Assembly: GCA_011033025.1 (NCBI GenBank)
Contig: WFMF01000006.1
Location: 1,178,001-1,242,000, forward strand
DNA from: Beroe forskalii
Lineage: Eukaryota > Ctenophora > Nuda > Beroida > Beroidae
Direction of reading: 5' to 3'
DNA: 64,000 bases
This document shows positions 42,226 to 55,948 of the stretch, one piece after another (within the stretch, counting starts at the first letter, position 1; each line of letters opens with the position of its first letter). The notes beneath the pieces are model-generated. The model made no database searches. It saw only the letters and a list, made by a program, of their open reading frames with translations, and was not told where the DNA came from. The translations under genes were made by a program, and so were the position numbers.

Positions 42226-44019
42226 CAGAGTTTTATTCACATAAGTGAAGTCTTTATTACAACTGCTAGCTCTATATGTAATCCCCAGATTAATATTGAC
42301 TTTTTGTGTGGATTGGGGAGCTGTCTCGTCAGAGTTACGAGTAATTTGACAATTTGTGTCTGCCAATCGTTTGGGCGATTGAGCGATTTATAGAGCTTCG
42401 TGTAAATTTACTGTTCGCGAGTTTACTTTCAATATAAATTCTATCAAAAGTACAGCAAAATTGCTCGTCTTTATATCAATCCCTCATTGATCGAGTCTCG
42501 AGTGATCTTCACACATATGCGTTACGCCATGCACTTTGCATTGCCAGGATGATCGTTATTACTTGTTAACTTCCATGAAAGTATTATTTCGTATCATAAC
42601 TGCAAAAAAATTTTTAAACCTTCTTCAGATTAAGCTCTATCATTTCAAATATACTGTTTTGTTGATTTTTAATTTATTTCTAATTTTACAGCACAGAGCA
42701 CTCTATTATCTGTACTTTCCCTTAATATCGCACGGATATCTGTATTGAACACTTTTCTCTGGTAAATATATCAAAATTAATATCAACCTGATCAATTTCA
42801 TAGATCATCATAGTAACTATTCACAATTCCTTCTCTCAAATTTGATGTAGCCAAGCTGCTTGTTATAATCCGAACAATGATTAAGTTATCTTGGATTTGG
42901 TATAACAATGGTATCATAGGGCCAATGGTCAAAGATCCCTTCTCCTACGCATTGTCACCTGCATCTCGGGAATAATACGTCTTTTCATGATTCGAAGTGG
43001 AGATTTGTTGACATATTCTATTCAAGAGCTGATGATATTTATTCTCCTCGCGAGTGAGACCATCTGATTCTCTCCAGCAAGGGAATATATTGACTTGGTT
43101 TGATACCATTGTTAAAGTGAGTAAGTGGGGTCTCAAGCCGTGCTCTTTGTGAGAAACAGTGCTGTGATGCCATTTTACAGATAGCTTGCCAAACACTCCG
43201 ACTCTTGTTATATTTTGTATGGTGGTTAATTTTATTGTATTTTGCGCATCTTATATGGCACCGACCTTCGCTAGTGCAGCTGAAATACTCCATAGTGTTA
43301 TAGCATAATCGACCTAAATCGATGCTATATTTATATGAAATAGATGAAATCGATGCTATTTTTATATGAAACACAGCACTGCAATAGCAAAAAATCTTAG
43401 TTTAATCAAAATTTAAGATTCTCTCTCTAATAAAGGAGCTATTTTTGTACCATAACCACATCATAAATTTGATGCGTTACAGCATGTCCATTACACATAC
43501 ATAAAGTGAATTGTTGAAGCTACGACAAAGTGAAACCCTGTGTTCTCGAAATATAATCGTAGATCCTACTTCTCCGCAAGCACTCTCGCAGCTCTCTCTC
43601 CTCCTGCTCTTCTCTTTTTGCTCTCCTCTTCTCTTTTCGCTGCTTTTGTTAACAGAATATATATAATATACTTGGATCGAACTCTCTGTTTGTCACTTTC
43701 TCATGTTCTCGGTGATGGCTCCATCTCGACTGTTACAACTGTCTCTTGTTGCAAGAGAGACCTTCTCTCTTGTAACGAATTTTCTCTTGTTATTATTTAT
43801 ATAGCGATTGATTGTTATAAAGTCACTTTATATAGTTTCTCTGTGCCGAGATTTTATTTTCATTTTTATTTATTTTTCGTTCGGTGTTGTGTGCCAAGTC
43901 AGTAGGATAGAGGTCAAAGTTCAATTCTGATACGGGGTGTTCTCTTTTATTGGGATTTTATATTGACGATCTAAATAGCTTCAAGTAACCGTGGTGTATT
44001 AAGCGGTTACATGTCGAAG

Positions 44020-44170
44020 TGGTGACCGTATACCGCAACTTACATGGTCGAGGCGACAGCCGAGACTGTGTAAGTTGGATAATGGACGAGGCGTGCCGAG
44101 TTCATTATCAAAGGTATACGGTCACAGCTGAGATCATGGAACCGGATTATACCCCGACCGGAAATAGCTA
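44020..44170. mobile_element. Palindromic repeat with GTGACCGTATACC ends
   Basis: GTGGTGACCGTATACCGC is matched about 100 bp later by GGTATACGGTCAC in inverted orientation, and the middle has GGTCGAGGCGACAGCCGAGA. A second diverged copy begins near 44,318 (GGAGACCGTATAACC, CTTACACGGTCG). Confidence 0.65.
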
Positions 44171-45168
44171 AGGCCTACTATTCTCTTACCAAACAACAGT
44201 ATTTCTTCCCACTCGGGTCTGACGACCCTCGTCCGAATTCAACGCTTAAGTAGATTTTTGAGTGCTCCTTTATAAAATCAAATTTCATTTTAACCTTTTT
44301 TGCACTGTTATTCAGTGGAGACCGTATAACCAAACTTACACGGTCGCTAAAACAAGCTTGGGAGGGGTATAATGAGCTTTTCTTGCGCGGTGTAATACGC
44401 CGAGCGTGGATGCTTTTTTATTAATTATAAGTAGGAAAAGCATCCACGGAAAAGTCGATACACTGGGTAGTTTGCATTTTGAAAGAGTTAAATTCTATTA
44501 AATATTAATTAATCGTTTATCGTTGGTCTCTGCTATCACTTTTAACTGTTATTGTAAAACTCTCGATTGACGGAGAGCTCGATAAAGATGCACAAATTTA
44601 CTGTTCGCGCGTCAACTTTCTATATAAATTACATCAAAAGTCAATCGGGCGATATGCACACATATGCTTTCGGCCATAGTTTTCCTGTTTAATAACTTTC
44701 ATTACATCGATCACGTCCGATTTTTGCTGGAAAGTTGCCAGAATTGACCATAACAACATTACATAACCATCCAATAACCCGGAGTCTGCCGTGATCCCTT
44801 TTAACACATTGATTACGAATATCCTATGCCGCCCATAATACACCCAGAGCAACTATATATCAGTAGATCTATATGTTAGGGCACACCTGACTGGAGGGGT
44901 GTATCGTTGACACATGATGACATACGTGTGTCATATCAGCGTCAAGTACTCCTGTCTCTGCTGCTACGATATGATATTAATTTACTTCTCCAACACTCGT
45001 AATTCTCATACACCCACCGACTGATTTGTGTCATAATTCTAGGTTATATTTCGTTGTGCATCAGATTGTGAGCATGATACTCATTATACTTTTTTATGCT
45101 TTTACCGCTGTTATTTTTGCCATATATTGACGGTTCAGACTCTTTGTTCCTACGTGCGCGGCTTTTCT

Positions 45169-45213
45169 GTGCGCGGCTCACTGCCTGTCATTTACAGCCA
45201 GTGAGCCGCGCAC
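45169..45213. repeat. 15-bp stem hairpin, GC-rich
   Basis: GTGCGCGGCTCACTG is followed 15 bases later by its exact complement. The GTGCGCGGC word is the same one used in the GAACTGCAGTTC hairpin family. Confidence 0.7.
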
Positions 45214-47442
45214 GGACAAGCTGCACCTGTAGGTGTTCGACACGCCACGGTTACTGTGGCGCTTTAAGTGAAAATATCGGGTAATAATATTGGTAAAATT
45301 GGTAATCTTGGTAATGTCCTTAATTTTAGGCTTTTCGTATTCAACCCAAAATTAAGTCGATTGTTATCCTACCTTTCAAGTGAAGAAACTTTATAGTTTA
45401 TTAGTGTTCTGATATTTCCCCGGATTGTTAAATTACTGTGACGTGTAGTGCGATTGACAGTTTAGGGCTCAGGCTTTAATAATTCAATGTCAATAACCTA
45501 TAAAAGTTTGACTCGTTTAAGCTTGCTGACACATGTCACGGATTAATTAGCAATTAATTACGTCTTATAGTGTTGACATTAGATCATTCAGGGTAAGCAA
45601 TTCTGCGATTTTTTAGGCGTCTTGTTTGTTTTGAAGCTTTCCCAACTTCTCGCGTTTCCTAGAAAACTGATTTTCATAGAACTAGAATAAAGAGAAGTTA
45701 ATATTTAATTTCGTGGTTGTAAATGGTCAATCGTGACTTTTTGATTGTTGTGGAGCTTTCAAAACATTGGCTAGCGTTTTGCTACCGTGAGCAACTTATA
45801 TTAAATCTGAAATGAGTGTTGTTTTGAAAATTTTGAACGTTTGACAAGAGCATTGTTACCAGCATTTGAAAATCATGTGATGAACAAAGTCAGCTGATGT
45901 GAAAATCATGGTTTCAATTTGCAAATGGTAGGAAACATTACCTGTCCTTAGATCACAGATTTTTTGTTGTTATTGCGTTGTTTTTTGCTTTTTTCCTAAT
46001 TACTTCCCAGTAGTCGATCAATTCGGTCAGCTGTGCCTTTCTGGGGTATTTTAAGTTGGAGCATGGTTCAAATTTAGACACGTGTATGGAATTATCTCAT
46101 TTCCTGCATTACGACTGAGTATATAAAAATATAAATTTCTTAATTTTGCTTGTAATTCAGACTTCATATTCAGACTTGTAATTCAGACTTCGTATTGTTC
46201 ACATTAGAAAACAGACTGCCTGTTCAACTGCACGTGCTGCTGTGTCCTGACTTTAATTTGATGTTAAGGCCTCCTGACACACGGTACCCCGTCCACTTTT
46301 GATGGACAGGTTGTTGACAGGCGAATGCCAGGTTCGCAGACAGGTCAGGTACAGGTTCTGATCTGAATTAAAACAGGTTTCAACATTTTAAAAGAAATTT
46401 CCGACGGGTTCTTGACGGGTTCTTGACGGGTTTTGGACAGGATTTAGACAGGTGCTTGACGGGTTTTTGACAGGTTCTCGACAGGATCTGGACGGGTTCT
46501 AGAAATTTTTTAAAGAAATTCTAGACGGGTTTTGGACGGGTTTTTCTGCAAGTTTGGACGGGTTTTTGGACGGGTTTTGGAAAGATTTAAGACAGTTTTT
46601 GACAAGTTTTGAACAAGTTTGGTCAGGTTTTGAACAGATTTTGGACGGGTTTTGGTTCATTTGATGTAATATTAATTGAATGTAATTATATTAATTTTGT
46701 TACACTCGAGTTACATTCTCCATGCGCGAGCTATTTTTCTTCAATCCTGTGGAGCTGTACAGGAGATTTTGAAGTCTTTTCATTCCACGACAACAAGCAA
46801 TAATGCGAAAGAACAGGAAGACAGGACATATCTACCTACATATTATAAAGTTATAATATACGGAAGAAAATGGAGACGATCTGAAGATGATTTTTTCTCT
46901 CCCCATTGGCCTTTTGTGTATACAAAAGGCAATGCAGAGGAGGGTTGGCAGAGATCGTGGTTTAGGAAGGTGAGAAATAGGATATGTGTATATCAGGTCC
47001 AGGTTTACAATACAACTACTGTAATTTCTTGAAAGTGTCCGGATTGCTCCTTTATAATATCATTCGCGAAAATGTCCCTCCGTCCGTCCTTCCGTCCGTC
47101 CCCTTATCACAAATCTTCAATTCAAAATCACGAATTTCTTAATTCTTGGAGCTTTCGGTTGTCAAAAATTTTAATCTTATACGTTGACCAGGCCCATCCG
47201 TGCCACATTCCCAGTGACTGAAGTTTTCATATCGACTAATGTCCTGGAAATTGATCTTCATTTCAAATACTGAAACACGATTTTTTCCTTCAAAAAAGAT
47301 ATTGACCGAGCAAATGTGAAGAAGGCTTGCCAAATTTGACTATCCTTTGAGAATTGATGTGGAAAATTGAATCAATATCACAATAAGACACTGAAATTTT
47401 ACACATATCGTCACATAATTAACATGACACATCATGAGTCAT

Positions 47443-47520
47443 GACTTCGTAGCGCAATCGGCTAACGTCGAAATTGGCAGTGCTGTCACGCTGGAGGTCA
47501 CGGGTTCTGGCCCCACTATA
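47443..47520 (+). mobile_element. tRNA-derived SINE-like sequence
   Basis: CGTAGCGCAATCGGCTAACG fits a tRNA A box and D arm, and GGTCACGGGTTCTGGCCCC a B box and T arm, about 35-50 bp later as in a tRNA with a long variable region. The acceptor stem pairs poorly (GACTTCG against TATAGTC), so a SINE head is more likely than a working tRNA gene. Confidence 0.45.
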
Positions 47521-47866
47521 GTCAGATTTCAAATTTTTAATTTCTGAGCTTATCTTCAGTTTTCTGATAGCAAAAGTGATCCTACAGCCCAATCAGTTCA
47601 TCAGAAAGATTTTAAATCATGTCACAGAAAATTTTCAGTAATAAGTTCAATTCAGCAGTTAGATTTCGAAATACACGATGGCACGATACTAAAATTAGTA
47701 TGTTGTCCACTGCCCAGGTCGTTTAAACTATTATTTCCAAAATTTTGAGTTTCAAGACATCAAGCATCACGGGGGAGGGAAATTAAGCGCCTGCAAACGG
47801 CCTACGGAAACAACGGACAAACAACAATAATTTTGTCGGCAGGCGCAATTCTTGTGATTATATTTA

Positions 47867-48300
47867 GTGAAATTGTGTACAACAATGATGGAGCTGTTGA
47901 CATGAAAACAATGCAAAAACTCTATTGACATTTCTTTTAGCTCTCTGGCATCTGGGGCTGCCGCCCCAGACCCCTGCTCTTCTTTTTATTCCTTTTGATT
48001 GTTTATTTATTTAGTAAAATTGTGCACGACAACAATGATGGATCTGTTGACTTGAAAACAATGCAAAAATTCTATTGAGTTGACATTTCTTTTAGCTCCA
48101 GAGCTCTGGCATCTGGGGGCTGCCGCCCCCAGACCCCTGCTGTTCTTTCTTTCCATTTTTAATATATTTAGTAAAATTGTGCACGACAAGAATGGTGGAT
48201 CTGTTGACATGAAAGCAATGCAAAATTCTATTGCGTTGACATTTCTTAAAACACCAGACCTCTGGCTTTCTGGGGCTGCCGCCCCCAGACCTCTGCCATT
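47867..48300. repeat. Three tandem copies of a 130-160 bp unit with a GC hairpin
   Basis: Each unit has AAATTGTGCACGACAA, GTTGACATGAAAACAATGC, TCTATTG, GACATTTCTTTTAGCTC and then a hairpin TCTGGGGGCTGCCGCCCCCA with GACCCCTGC. The same kind of hairpin occurs once near 6450. Open frames through it are repeat-derived. Confidence 0.88.
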
Positions 48301-49663
48301 ACTAATACATAATTAAATTACATTTATATTCAAAAAACGTCCTTTTTTGCGGATGAGGCGCCGCGAGGTGACACCAAGTGACCTTAAATTTGCACGCCCC
48401 AAAAATTGTGGGCTGGATCCATACCTGATCGGATAAAATTATCACGGAAATTGAACTCACGCTGAGCACATCAGCGTGAATATTAAAATGTCTGTGGAAA
48501 TTTTGTCCGTGATTTTCAGGTACGTGAAAATTAAGTCCGGTATTTCCTCTAAAAATTTCTAGGGTAGAGACGCAAAATTTCTGACTTTATCTCTTTAAAC
48601 GCAATAATAAAATTTTAAAGGAAATATACTTCTTTTTTATGCTGAGAACGTGAAATATAGAAATTAATCATATTAATTAACGAAATATATTGAAAAAATC
48701 TTGAAATCAAGTATTCAAATCGTGGAAAAATCGAAACCAAAATTTCGAGATTTTCTTGAAATTTGAAGTGGCAGGATCGAGCGTGAATATTAATGTCCGT
48801 GAAATTTTAGGTCCGTGAAACTTAAGTCCGTGATAATTATGTCCGATAAGGTACTTCAACCTCCTGAGAGTATGGAGAACTTAAGTTATTTATGTCAGAA
48901 ATTCACTCTATTGTTCGGGTCATATGTTGCGGTTTGGGAATTGCAAATTTTAGGTTTTATTATTCTCGTAACTAGTTCATTAATTATTATATTTTGTTTA
49001 GAAGCCCTCCGCGGTACCCTTCGTCCCTTCATGAGTTTACAAACTAATTGTTTACTTTTCGAGTAACTGTCGGGTCAATACCTACTTATTTACTTCAAAA
49101 CTCGAGAGCTACTTTGAACAGTTCCACGTTTCCAACACCATTTACTTATTCAGACGTCCTCTTATAATCTTATAGATGAATGTGAAGTCACTGAATTTGA
49201 ATTGCATGTGCTATGTCGGATTGTCGGCCCCTGGGACATTTTTTAACACTTTGGAATCACTTAATGATAATTTGGAATGATGCCAAGCCAAGGAAGCAGG
49301 GACGAATTATAATTCGCCGATCTTTTTATAATTATTTACTTATATCAGTTCCTTGCTTTACTAGAGCAATACCTATTTACTTGGTACTAAGTATTTTTTA
49401 TCATTATTTATTGTTTAGAATGATCAAAACGTCTTGTCTTAACGAAGTACAAAATCTTAACAGCAACTCATTGCTTCACTTCTTTACTGCTTATAATCGT
49501 AAGGTATAACTGAGGTTCAATTACTTGACAGTTGAACGACGTGTGAACTGTGATGAATCAATCTGTTCAGTGAATATGAAGTTGCTAGGTCCAATTATAA
49601 TTAAGCTTTGAAAACGAAGCAGAAAATATAGTATCTTCATTTTTCGGCAGATGTTGAATTTGC

Positions 49664-51822
49664 AATCGGCGCTGATCAGCGCCGATTCACCGCCGATAGG
49701 CGCTGATCAAATGATCAGCGACACCCACACCCCCGATCAGCACTGATCAGCGCCGATCGGAAATTTTCAAATTCTCATCGGTGGCCGTCGGCGCCGATCA
49801 GCACTGATGGCCTTAAATCAGCGCCAACCAAAACACCTGCATAAGAGCCTTTGTAAAAAACGCCATTTTCCCTCATCGGCGCCGATCAGCGCTGATCGCT
49901 AACTTGTTAAATTTGAACTGATATGGGCATTTGGACGTGTTTCCTTTAAAAATATAATTCCTGCTGGCCGCCAGGTGATATTTTACGGTAATTCCTCGCA
50001 TAGGTATGTCAAATTAACACTAAACAGCATCAACAATCATAATCAACAACAACATGAAACGGTTTTAAGATGCAGTAATGCCTTTACGTGACAATAGAAC
50101 CGTTACAACACAGTGACACCGTTATGACACAGTAGAACCGTTATAACGACACAGTGACGTCGTTACGACACAATAACATCATTACGACACAGTCACGCAG
50201 TTACGATACAGCAACACCGCTACAACGCAGTTCCGCAGTTACGACACAGTTACGAAGTCGACGGGCGATGTCCGACCCGTCCCTGTCAGCAATTCTGAGT
50301 TCAAGCTATGAAACGTTGCGGTGCGCGCACGAGGGTGAGATATCATAGTCATACAACGACGTAACGCTGTTATTACTGTGCCTTTGTAACTGTCATAGTG
50401 TCATGACAGCGTGACTACTGACTAGGATAGGACTGGTTAACCGAACAGAAACCGAATACCGGTTAACCAAGTGTTTTAGCCAACCGAAACCGTAACCGAA
50501 TATTTTGATCTCGCAATTAACGGTTTCGGATTAGGTTATAACAGTCGGATTAGGTTATAACAGACGGTTAACAGAACTATAGAACAGAAATATCGGTTGA
50601 CTGGGCGACGGGCGTTTTCAGCCAACCGAAATTCCGTGACCGGAATTATTGAGATATGGTTAAACCGGTCGTTTGCTAGTCGTAACAGTGTTATTGTATA
50701 CTTGTATTGTAACTGCGTTACTCTGGGGTAACAACGTTACATGCGTCGTAACTGCATGTCGTAACAGTGTTACTGTGTCCTAACGTCCTTACAATTACTG
50801 TATTTTAAAGGTGTTACTGTGTTGTTACAGTGTTATTGTATCGTAACTGCGTTACTCTGGGGAAGCAACGTTACTGTGCCGTAACACTAACAGTGTTACT
50901 TTGTCGTAACGGCATTACACTTGCAATGTCGTAACAGCGCTTCTTTAGCACTGTTTATTACGGCCTGAATAAATCGTTTAACGGCCGTACTGTGTCGTAC
51001 TGCCTTACTGTGTTGTGACGGTTTTACTGTGACGTAACAATGAAACTGTGTCGTAACTGCGTGACTGTGTCGTAACTGCGTTACTGTGTTGTAACTGCGT
51101 GCAGACTGTGTTGTAACTGCTTGACTGCGTCGTAATGGTGTAACGGTATCGTCCTTACTGTACTGTGTTGTAACGGCGTTACTGTATCGTAACTGCGTGA
51201 CTTCGTCGTAACTGCGTTACTGTGTAGTAACTGCGTAACTGTGTCGTAACGGTGTTATAATTGTGTCGTAACGACGTTACTGTGCTGTTAAGGTGTTACT
51301 GTGTCGTATTAACGGTGTTACTGTGTGGTAACGGTGTTACTGTGTCGTTAAGGTGTTACTGTATCAACGGTCCTACTGTGTCGTAATGGTGTTACTGCTT
51401 TACTGTGTCCTAGAAATGAAACTGTGTTGTAACGTTCTACTGTCACGTCAATGCATTACTGTATCGTAAAACTGGTTCATGTTGTTGTTGATGTGATTGT
51501 TGATGCTGTTAAGTGTTAATGTTACAGCCCTGTGCGAGGAATTGCCGTAAAATACACCTGCACGGCCAGCAGGAATTATATTTTTAAGGGAAACACGTCC
51601 AAATGCCCATATCAGTTCAAATTTAACAAGTTAGCGATCAGCGCTGATCGGCGCCGATGAGGGAAAATGGCGGTTACAAAGGCTCTTATGCAGGTGTTTT
51701 GGTCGGCGCTGATCAGCGCTGATTTTAGGCCATCAGCGCTGATCAGCGCCTACGAGTACGACCGCCGATGAGAATTTTTAAATTTCCGATCGGCGCTGAT
51801 CAGCCCTGATCGGCCACGATTT
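49664..51822. mobile_element. Nested 2.2-kb foldback element with minisatellite centre
   Basis: The arms of about 400 bp (49,664-50,068) and 350 bp (51,475-51,822) are inverted copies sharing, in mirror order, GGCGCTGATCAGCGCCGAT words, AAAACACCTGCATAAGAGCC, TTTGAACTGATATGGGCATT and GGACGTGTTTCC. The outer parts are rich in the palindrome GCGCTGATCAGCGC. The centre (about 50,080-51,470) is a minisatellite. No target duplication was clear. It lies inside the 6.4-kb transposon. Confidence 0.85.
50080..51470. repeat. GTTACTGTGTCGTAAC minisatellite
   Basis: Many units of 16-20 bp (GTTACTGTGTCGTAACGG and variants) run across about 1.4 kb. The left 200 bp carries the motif in the opposite orientation (GTTACGACACAGTGAC), so the inversion point lies inside the array, near 50,290-50,690. 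A diverged stretch with CCGAAACCG words interrupts it there. Confidence 0.85.
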
Positions 51823-52244
51823 ACCCACTTTAAGCTATCATATATACCTATATACGTAGTATGAAGCGCCTATCGTATGATTTACTATCAAAATAATACA
51901 ATAATATTTTAGCCCTTGACATTCTATCGCGTGTACCCTATGGCCAGTAACTTCTTCTATACCGATACGGATTCTATTTTTATGCGGGGAATGACCGCCC
52001 TGGCCAGGGCGGGAATTTCTATATCAGCACATACACTTTTTATTTTTTCGTTTAGCAATAATGAATACTTTCGTTTAGCAAAAATGAATACTATAGATAA
52101 GTTTTGAATTTTAAGGCAAGTAAAAGAAGATCATTGATCTCATCTAATATAAATTTATAAGCATATACTGTATTATAAACATCTTTGTTTTTAATAATTC
52201 TACAGTCTTTACCAATATTAGCATATTATTAGCATATTATTCAA

Positions 52245-52680
52245 TGAAATTTGACGGGTTTTGGACGGGCTTTGGACGGGTTTTGGACAAGTTTTGGACG
52301 GGTTTTGGACTGTTTTTGGACGGGTTTTGAACGGGTTTCGGACAAGTTTTGGACGGGTTTTTAACAGGTTCATGACGGGTTTTCGACGGGTTTTAAACAG
52401 GTTCATGACGGGTTTTTGACAGGTTCATAACTGGGTTAAAACAGGTTTCGACAAAGATTTCGACAGTTTGTGACAGGCCAGAACGGGTTCGTGACAGATA
52501 AAGAAAATTTTACGGGCAGGTTCTCGACAGGTTTAGGCCAGGTTATTGACAGGTCTTGAACGGGATTTCGATTTACTTATTAGAGATTGGGACGGGTTCT
52601 CAATAGGTTTTGGACAGGTTTGTGACGGTTTTAGACGGGTTTAGGACCGTTTTCAACTCAATTGAGACAGGTTTTGACGG
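52245..52680. repeat. Right subterminal GACGGGTTTTGGACAGG array
   Basis: About 25 irregular units of 14-20 bp built on GACGGGTTTTGG / GACAGGTTC run up to the right TIR of the 6.4-kb element. The matching left array is at 46,330-46,660. Confidence 0.85.
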
Positions 52681-54921
52681 GGTACCGTGTGTCAGGAGGC
52701 CTATGTTAGTCTGCAAACCACACAACTGATGCTCCCGTCATATTTCATTGTTCAAACTGCACGTGTTGAGATTTTCCTGACTCCAGTCCTGCATTTTATG
52801 ATATCTACAAACCACAGTACAGGAGTGGTGTACCCCCGTGATATTACGTCATTTAATTGTTTAAACCGCAGAACTAACGAAAGTCCTACCAGATATACCT
52901 ATTGTCCTACGAGATATACCTATTGTCCTATTTAAATGCCTTCCGCACCTGTTCCTTTGTTATCGAATTAACTTCAACATGACTTCAATACACACTTTCT
53001 CACTTGAACCACACGATAGTGACGTCACTCCTCGAGAAAACACCGGTGTTCTTCTGGGAATGTGAAAGTTCGAACTTTCGGTTAAGTAATTTTCGTGTGC
53101 TATAAATATTGACTTGCATAATCAGTTGTTATCGACTAAATCCAACGTATCGAATATACAAAAGAACGTTATATTTAAGTGTTGGTGAGCCTGTTTCATT
53201 TTTGTGTTGTCTCGGTTTTCCTGAGCATGATGGAACGTTATATTGCCAATTTAAAATTTTCAACTTTTTTCAGCCTCCACTATTCTCGACACAAATTTTG
53301 ATAACAAACTTTAGGACGTGTCTCTCCACTGATAATTCACGCTGATGATAAGTAATCACGGACCGTCAAATAAATCACCATTCAGAGGCGGGAGCCTACT
53401 GTCTATTATAGACGAGGATTTCTGTCAAATTTCAATAAGTCTGTGAATGATTTCCCATCAAACTACAAAAGAAATCCCTTTTATTCATTCTTGTGAACGA
53501 TGCGGGTGTCTATTTTTCCAGATTTCACTGGTATTGTTTTCTTCAAAAATCAATTTGAAGGTTTTGTTGAATAGAGGTCTCTCCTCGATAATTCACAGTT
53601 AATTCAAGTAAAATAATAAAAGAATAAAGGCCGTTAAATAAAAGAATGAAGTTATTTAATCAACTTATTAGTAAATCTCTATTATTCATTATTTCGCTCG
53701 AAGGCGTGGCCCAACCACACATAATTATTAATCATACAGGAAGCGAATGAGTGTCCATATAATAATCATGTCTTATAAATTTTGTCGTCAGGGTCAAAAA
53801 TAGTGCATAATATAAGGCTGTAATAATCGTGATTATGTTTTATTTTAAGCTATAAATATAATAAAGTCTCCTCCGATCTACTATTATGGCTCCGAAATGG
53901 GTCGTTAGATAGTAATATGACTATATTTTGAAACTTGACGATTTACCATGATTCTGAGAAGCTTGTAATAGTTCTCAGTATATATTTGCTGCACATGCAG
54001 GTAATATATATATAAATTTACATTTAAACACACATACTATATGTGCTAAAGCTGTTGCATATTTTGTTAAGAAGACACGTCACCGCAAAGGATTTCAAAT
54101 TATTTGCGCCGTACCGTGCTGCTTGAGGTATTTGTGTGTTTTGCTTTTAACTATCGGCTCTAACAGCAGCAGGTGTTGCAATCCGTTATCAGTTTTTAAT
54201 CCGTTTTTAGTTTTTAGAAAGTCCCCTTTGCTGAATAAAAGTGATTTTCTGATTTGAATTCATTTTATTTTTCCTGTTTATCCTTTTAGCATTGAGCTGC
54301 TTACTAATTTACAAATTTCTGACTTTCTGATGAATTTTCTTTATCTCTGAGGTGCAGATGTTTACTCTCTCTCCAGCCTTATTACGATTCACTGTACATT
54401 TCAATACCCTGATAATATGTATAGCCAGTACATTTTATACCACCAGTACATGAACTTCACGCATACAGTATACACAGTCCTTATGAAACACACTATGACG
54501 TCATCAACTGCACACTACAAACCATGATAATGACATCACTACAGCTTATCCTCCCTTGCGTCTCATATCATATCCCCGTGATATATAAGAGCTCTGTTGT
54601 TGACAGGATATCAACAAGTCGTATGTGTGTGTATGACTGGAGGGATATATGCTGTAATGTCATTAACCTTGTGGAATGTGTTTTGACGGCTGCCTGGCAT
54701 GTTGTAAGACTCTGTTTTAGAATGAGCTGCTTTTACCTTCTGTTTACACTCAAAACACAGTACAAAGTTGCAGTGATTCGATCAACTCATGTCTCTGTTT
54801 TGAATATAGTTTTACCTGTTTTATTGACACTGTATTATAGTCTGATCTTGATTTGATTTATTTTTGTTTGCAGTTTGTGAACCCTAGTTTAGGTCTTCTT
54901 TAAAACTAGAAGTCTAGTGTT

Positions 54922-55060
54922 TACCCATATGTGTGCGCAAAGATTGATCCATAAAAAAGTTAATTATATGAAAAGTAAATTGCGCGCACTATAAAATGCG
55001 CGTCTTCATCAATCCTTTCATCCATCGATGCATGTGCAGTGTGCACACATATGGGTAACC
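54922..55060. mobile_element. CATCGATCGAT-family MITE with TIRs
   Basis: It begins TTACCCATATGTGTGCGCA and ends TGTGCACACATATGGGTAA, near-perfect inverted repeats. The interior has TTGCGCGCACTATAAAATGC and CATCCATCGATGCATGTGC. It is about 139 bp. Confidence 0.8.
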
Positions 55061-55948
55061 AATCTTTATTCTTACTAAAACGTTTTGCGCAGTCTTGCTT
55101 TTTTTATTGATTGGTGATTTGAGCAACAGAACTGTGAATGAATGACCATTGGTTTGAGCTATGATATATCAATTGTCAAGAACTGTGAATGAATGACGAT
55201 TGGTTTGAGCTACAATTTATCAACTTATTAAGAAGAGTGAATGAATCACGAATACTATTGACGTCACTCAACTGCTAGATGACGAATTGATGAATTGTTC
55301 CACATGTTCTATGGATAGATAATGCTAGTAAAATCTTAGTAATGCATCCACGATCAATAGAGATTGAAGAACACCTTAGATCACTGATACACTTAGTTGA
55401 TATCCTATCTAATATCTTTGCATGAATAACTGAAGAATAGTTGTAAGTTGACCTACGACAGATAAGAATCTTAAGTTTGTGGTCTCCATGCCATTATGTT
55501 GCCGATTTTGTGGTCTCCATGACATCATCTTGCCGTTTAATTTCTCTCAGATAGGTACCCTTCTTAGGTATTTATATCTAAGAATCGATCACGCCACCTT
55601 TAAAATATCACTATTGACCGATAAAGGGATAGAATTAAGTTTTGACGTCATTATCGTGGTTGGATGACAAATACACTTTCGCCTTGTTTTGTAATTCTGC
55701 CCTTTGTTCTTTTATCATGACGCCAGATGCCGGGCTTGATTTAATTCAAAATTTGCTTTCTGCTTCAAAATTTATTTCTATGATATATTATATTTATCAT
55801 ATCAGCCTTTGTTTGTTTAATTATGAGGCTTTTGTGCGAACTTCAGAATTTCAACCATTATGTAATATCCGACTTTTGACGTCACTTTTGATCAATACCG
55901 TAGCTGCATATATAAACCGTTTGCTTGCTTCCAGCATTTCAGTTTTCG

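Larger units (their letters stand above)
46267..52702. mobile_element. 6.4-kb DNA transposon with TIRs and 6-bp target duplication
   Basis: The left end is AGGCCTCCTGACACACGGTA then CCCCGTC; the right end is its exact complement. ATGTTA flanks both ends (46,261-46,266 and 52,703-52,708). Subterminal arrays of GACGGGTTTTGGACAGG-like repeats occupy 46,330-46,660 and 52,245-52,680, on the same strand at both ends. No open frame resembles a transposase; the longest (46,676-47,032) matches nothing I recognise. It is a large non-autonomous element carrying a nested foldback (49,664-51,822), a GC-hairpin tandem repeat (47,867-48,300) and a tRNA-like fragment (47,443-47,520). Confidence 0.85.

Noticed and set aside
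50080..51470. Regularly spaced short repeats that might suggest a CRISPR array
   Set aside because: The units are contiguous, degenerate minisatellite copies without unique spacers, and the genome is eukaryotic.
52218..52406. Lys/Thr/Pro repeat open frame (KTRPK-like)
   Set aside because: It is the reverse reading of the subterminal GACGGGTTTTGG array of the 6.4-kb transposon.
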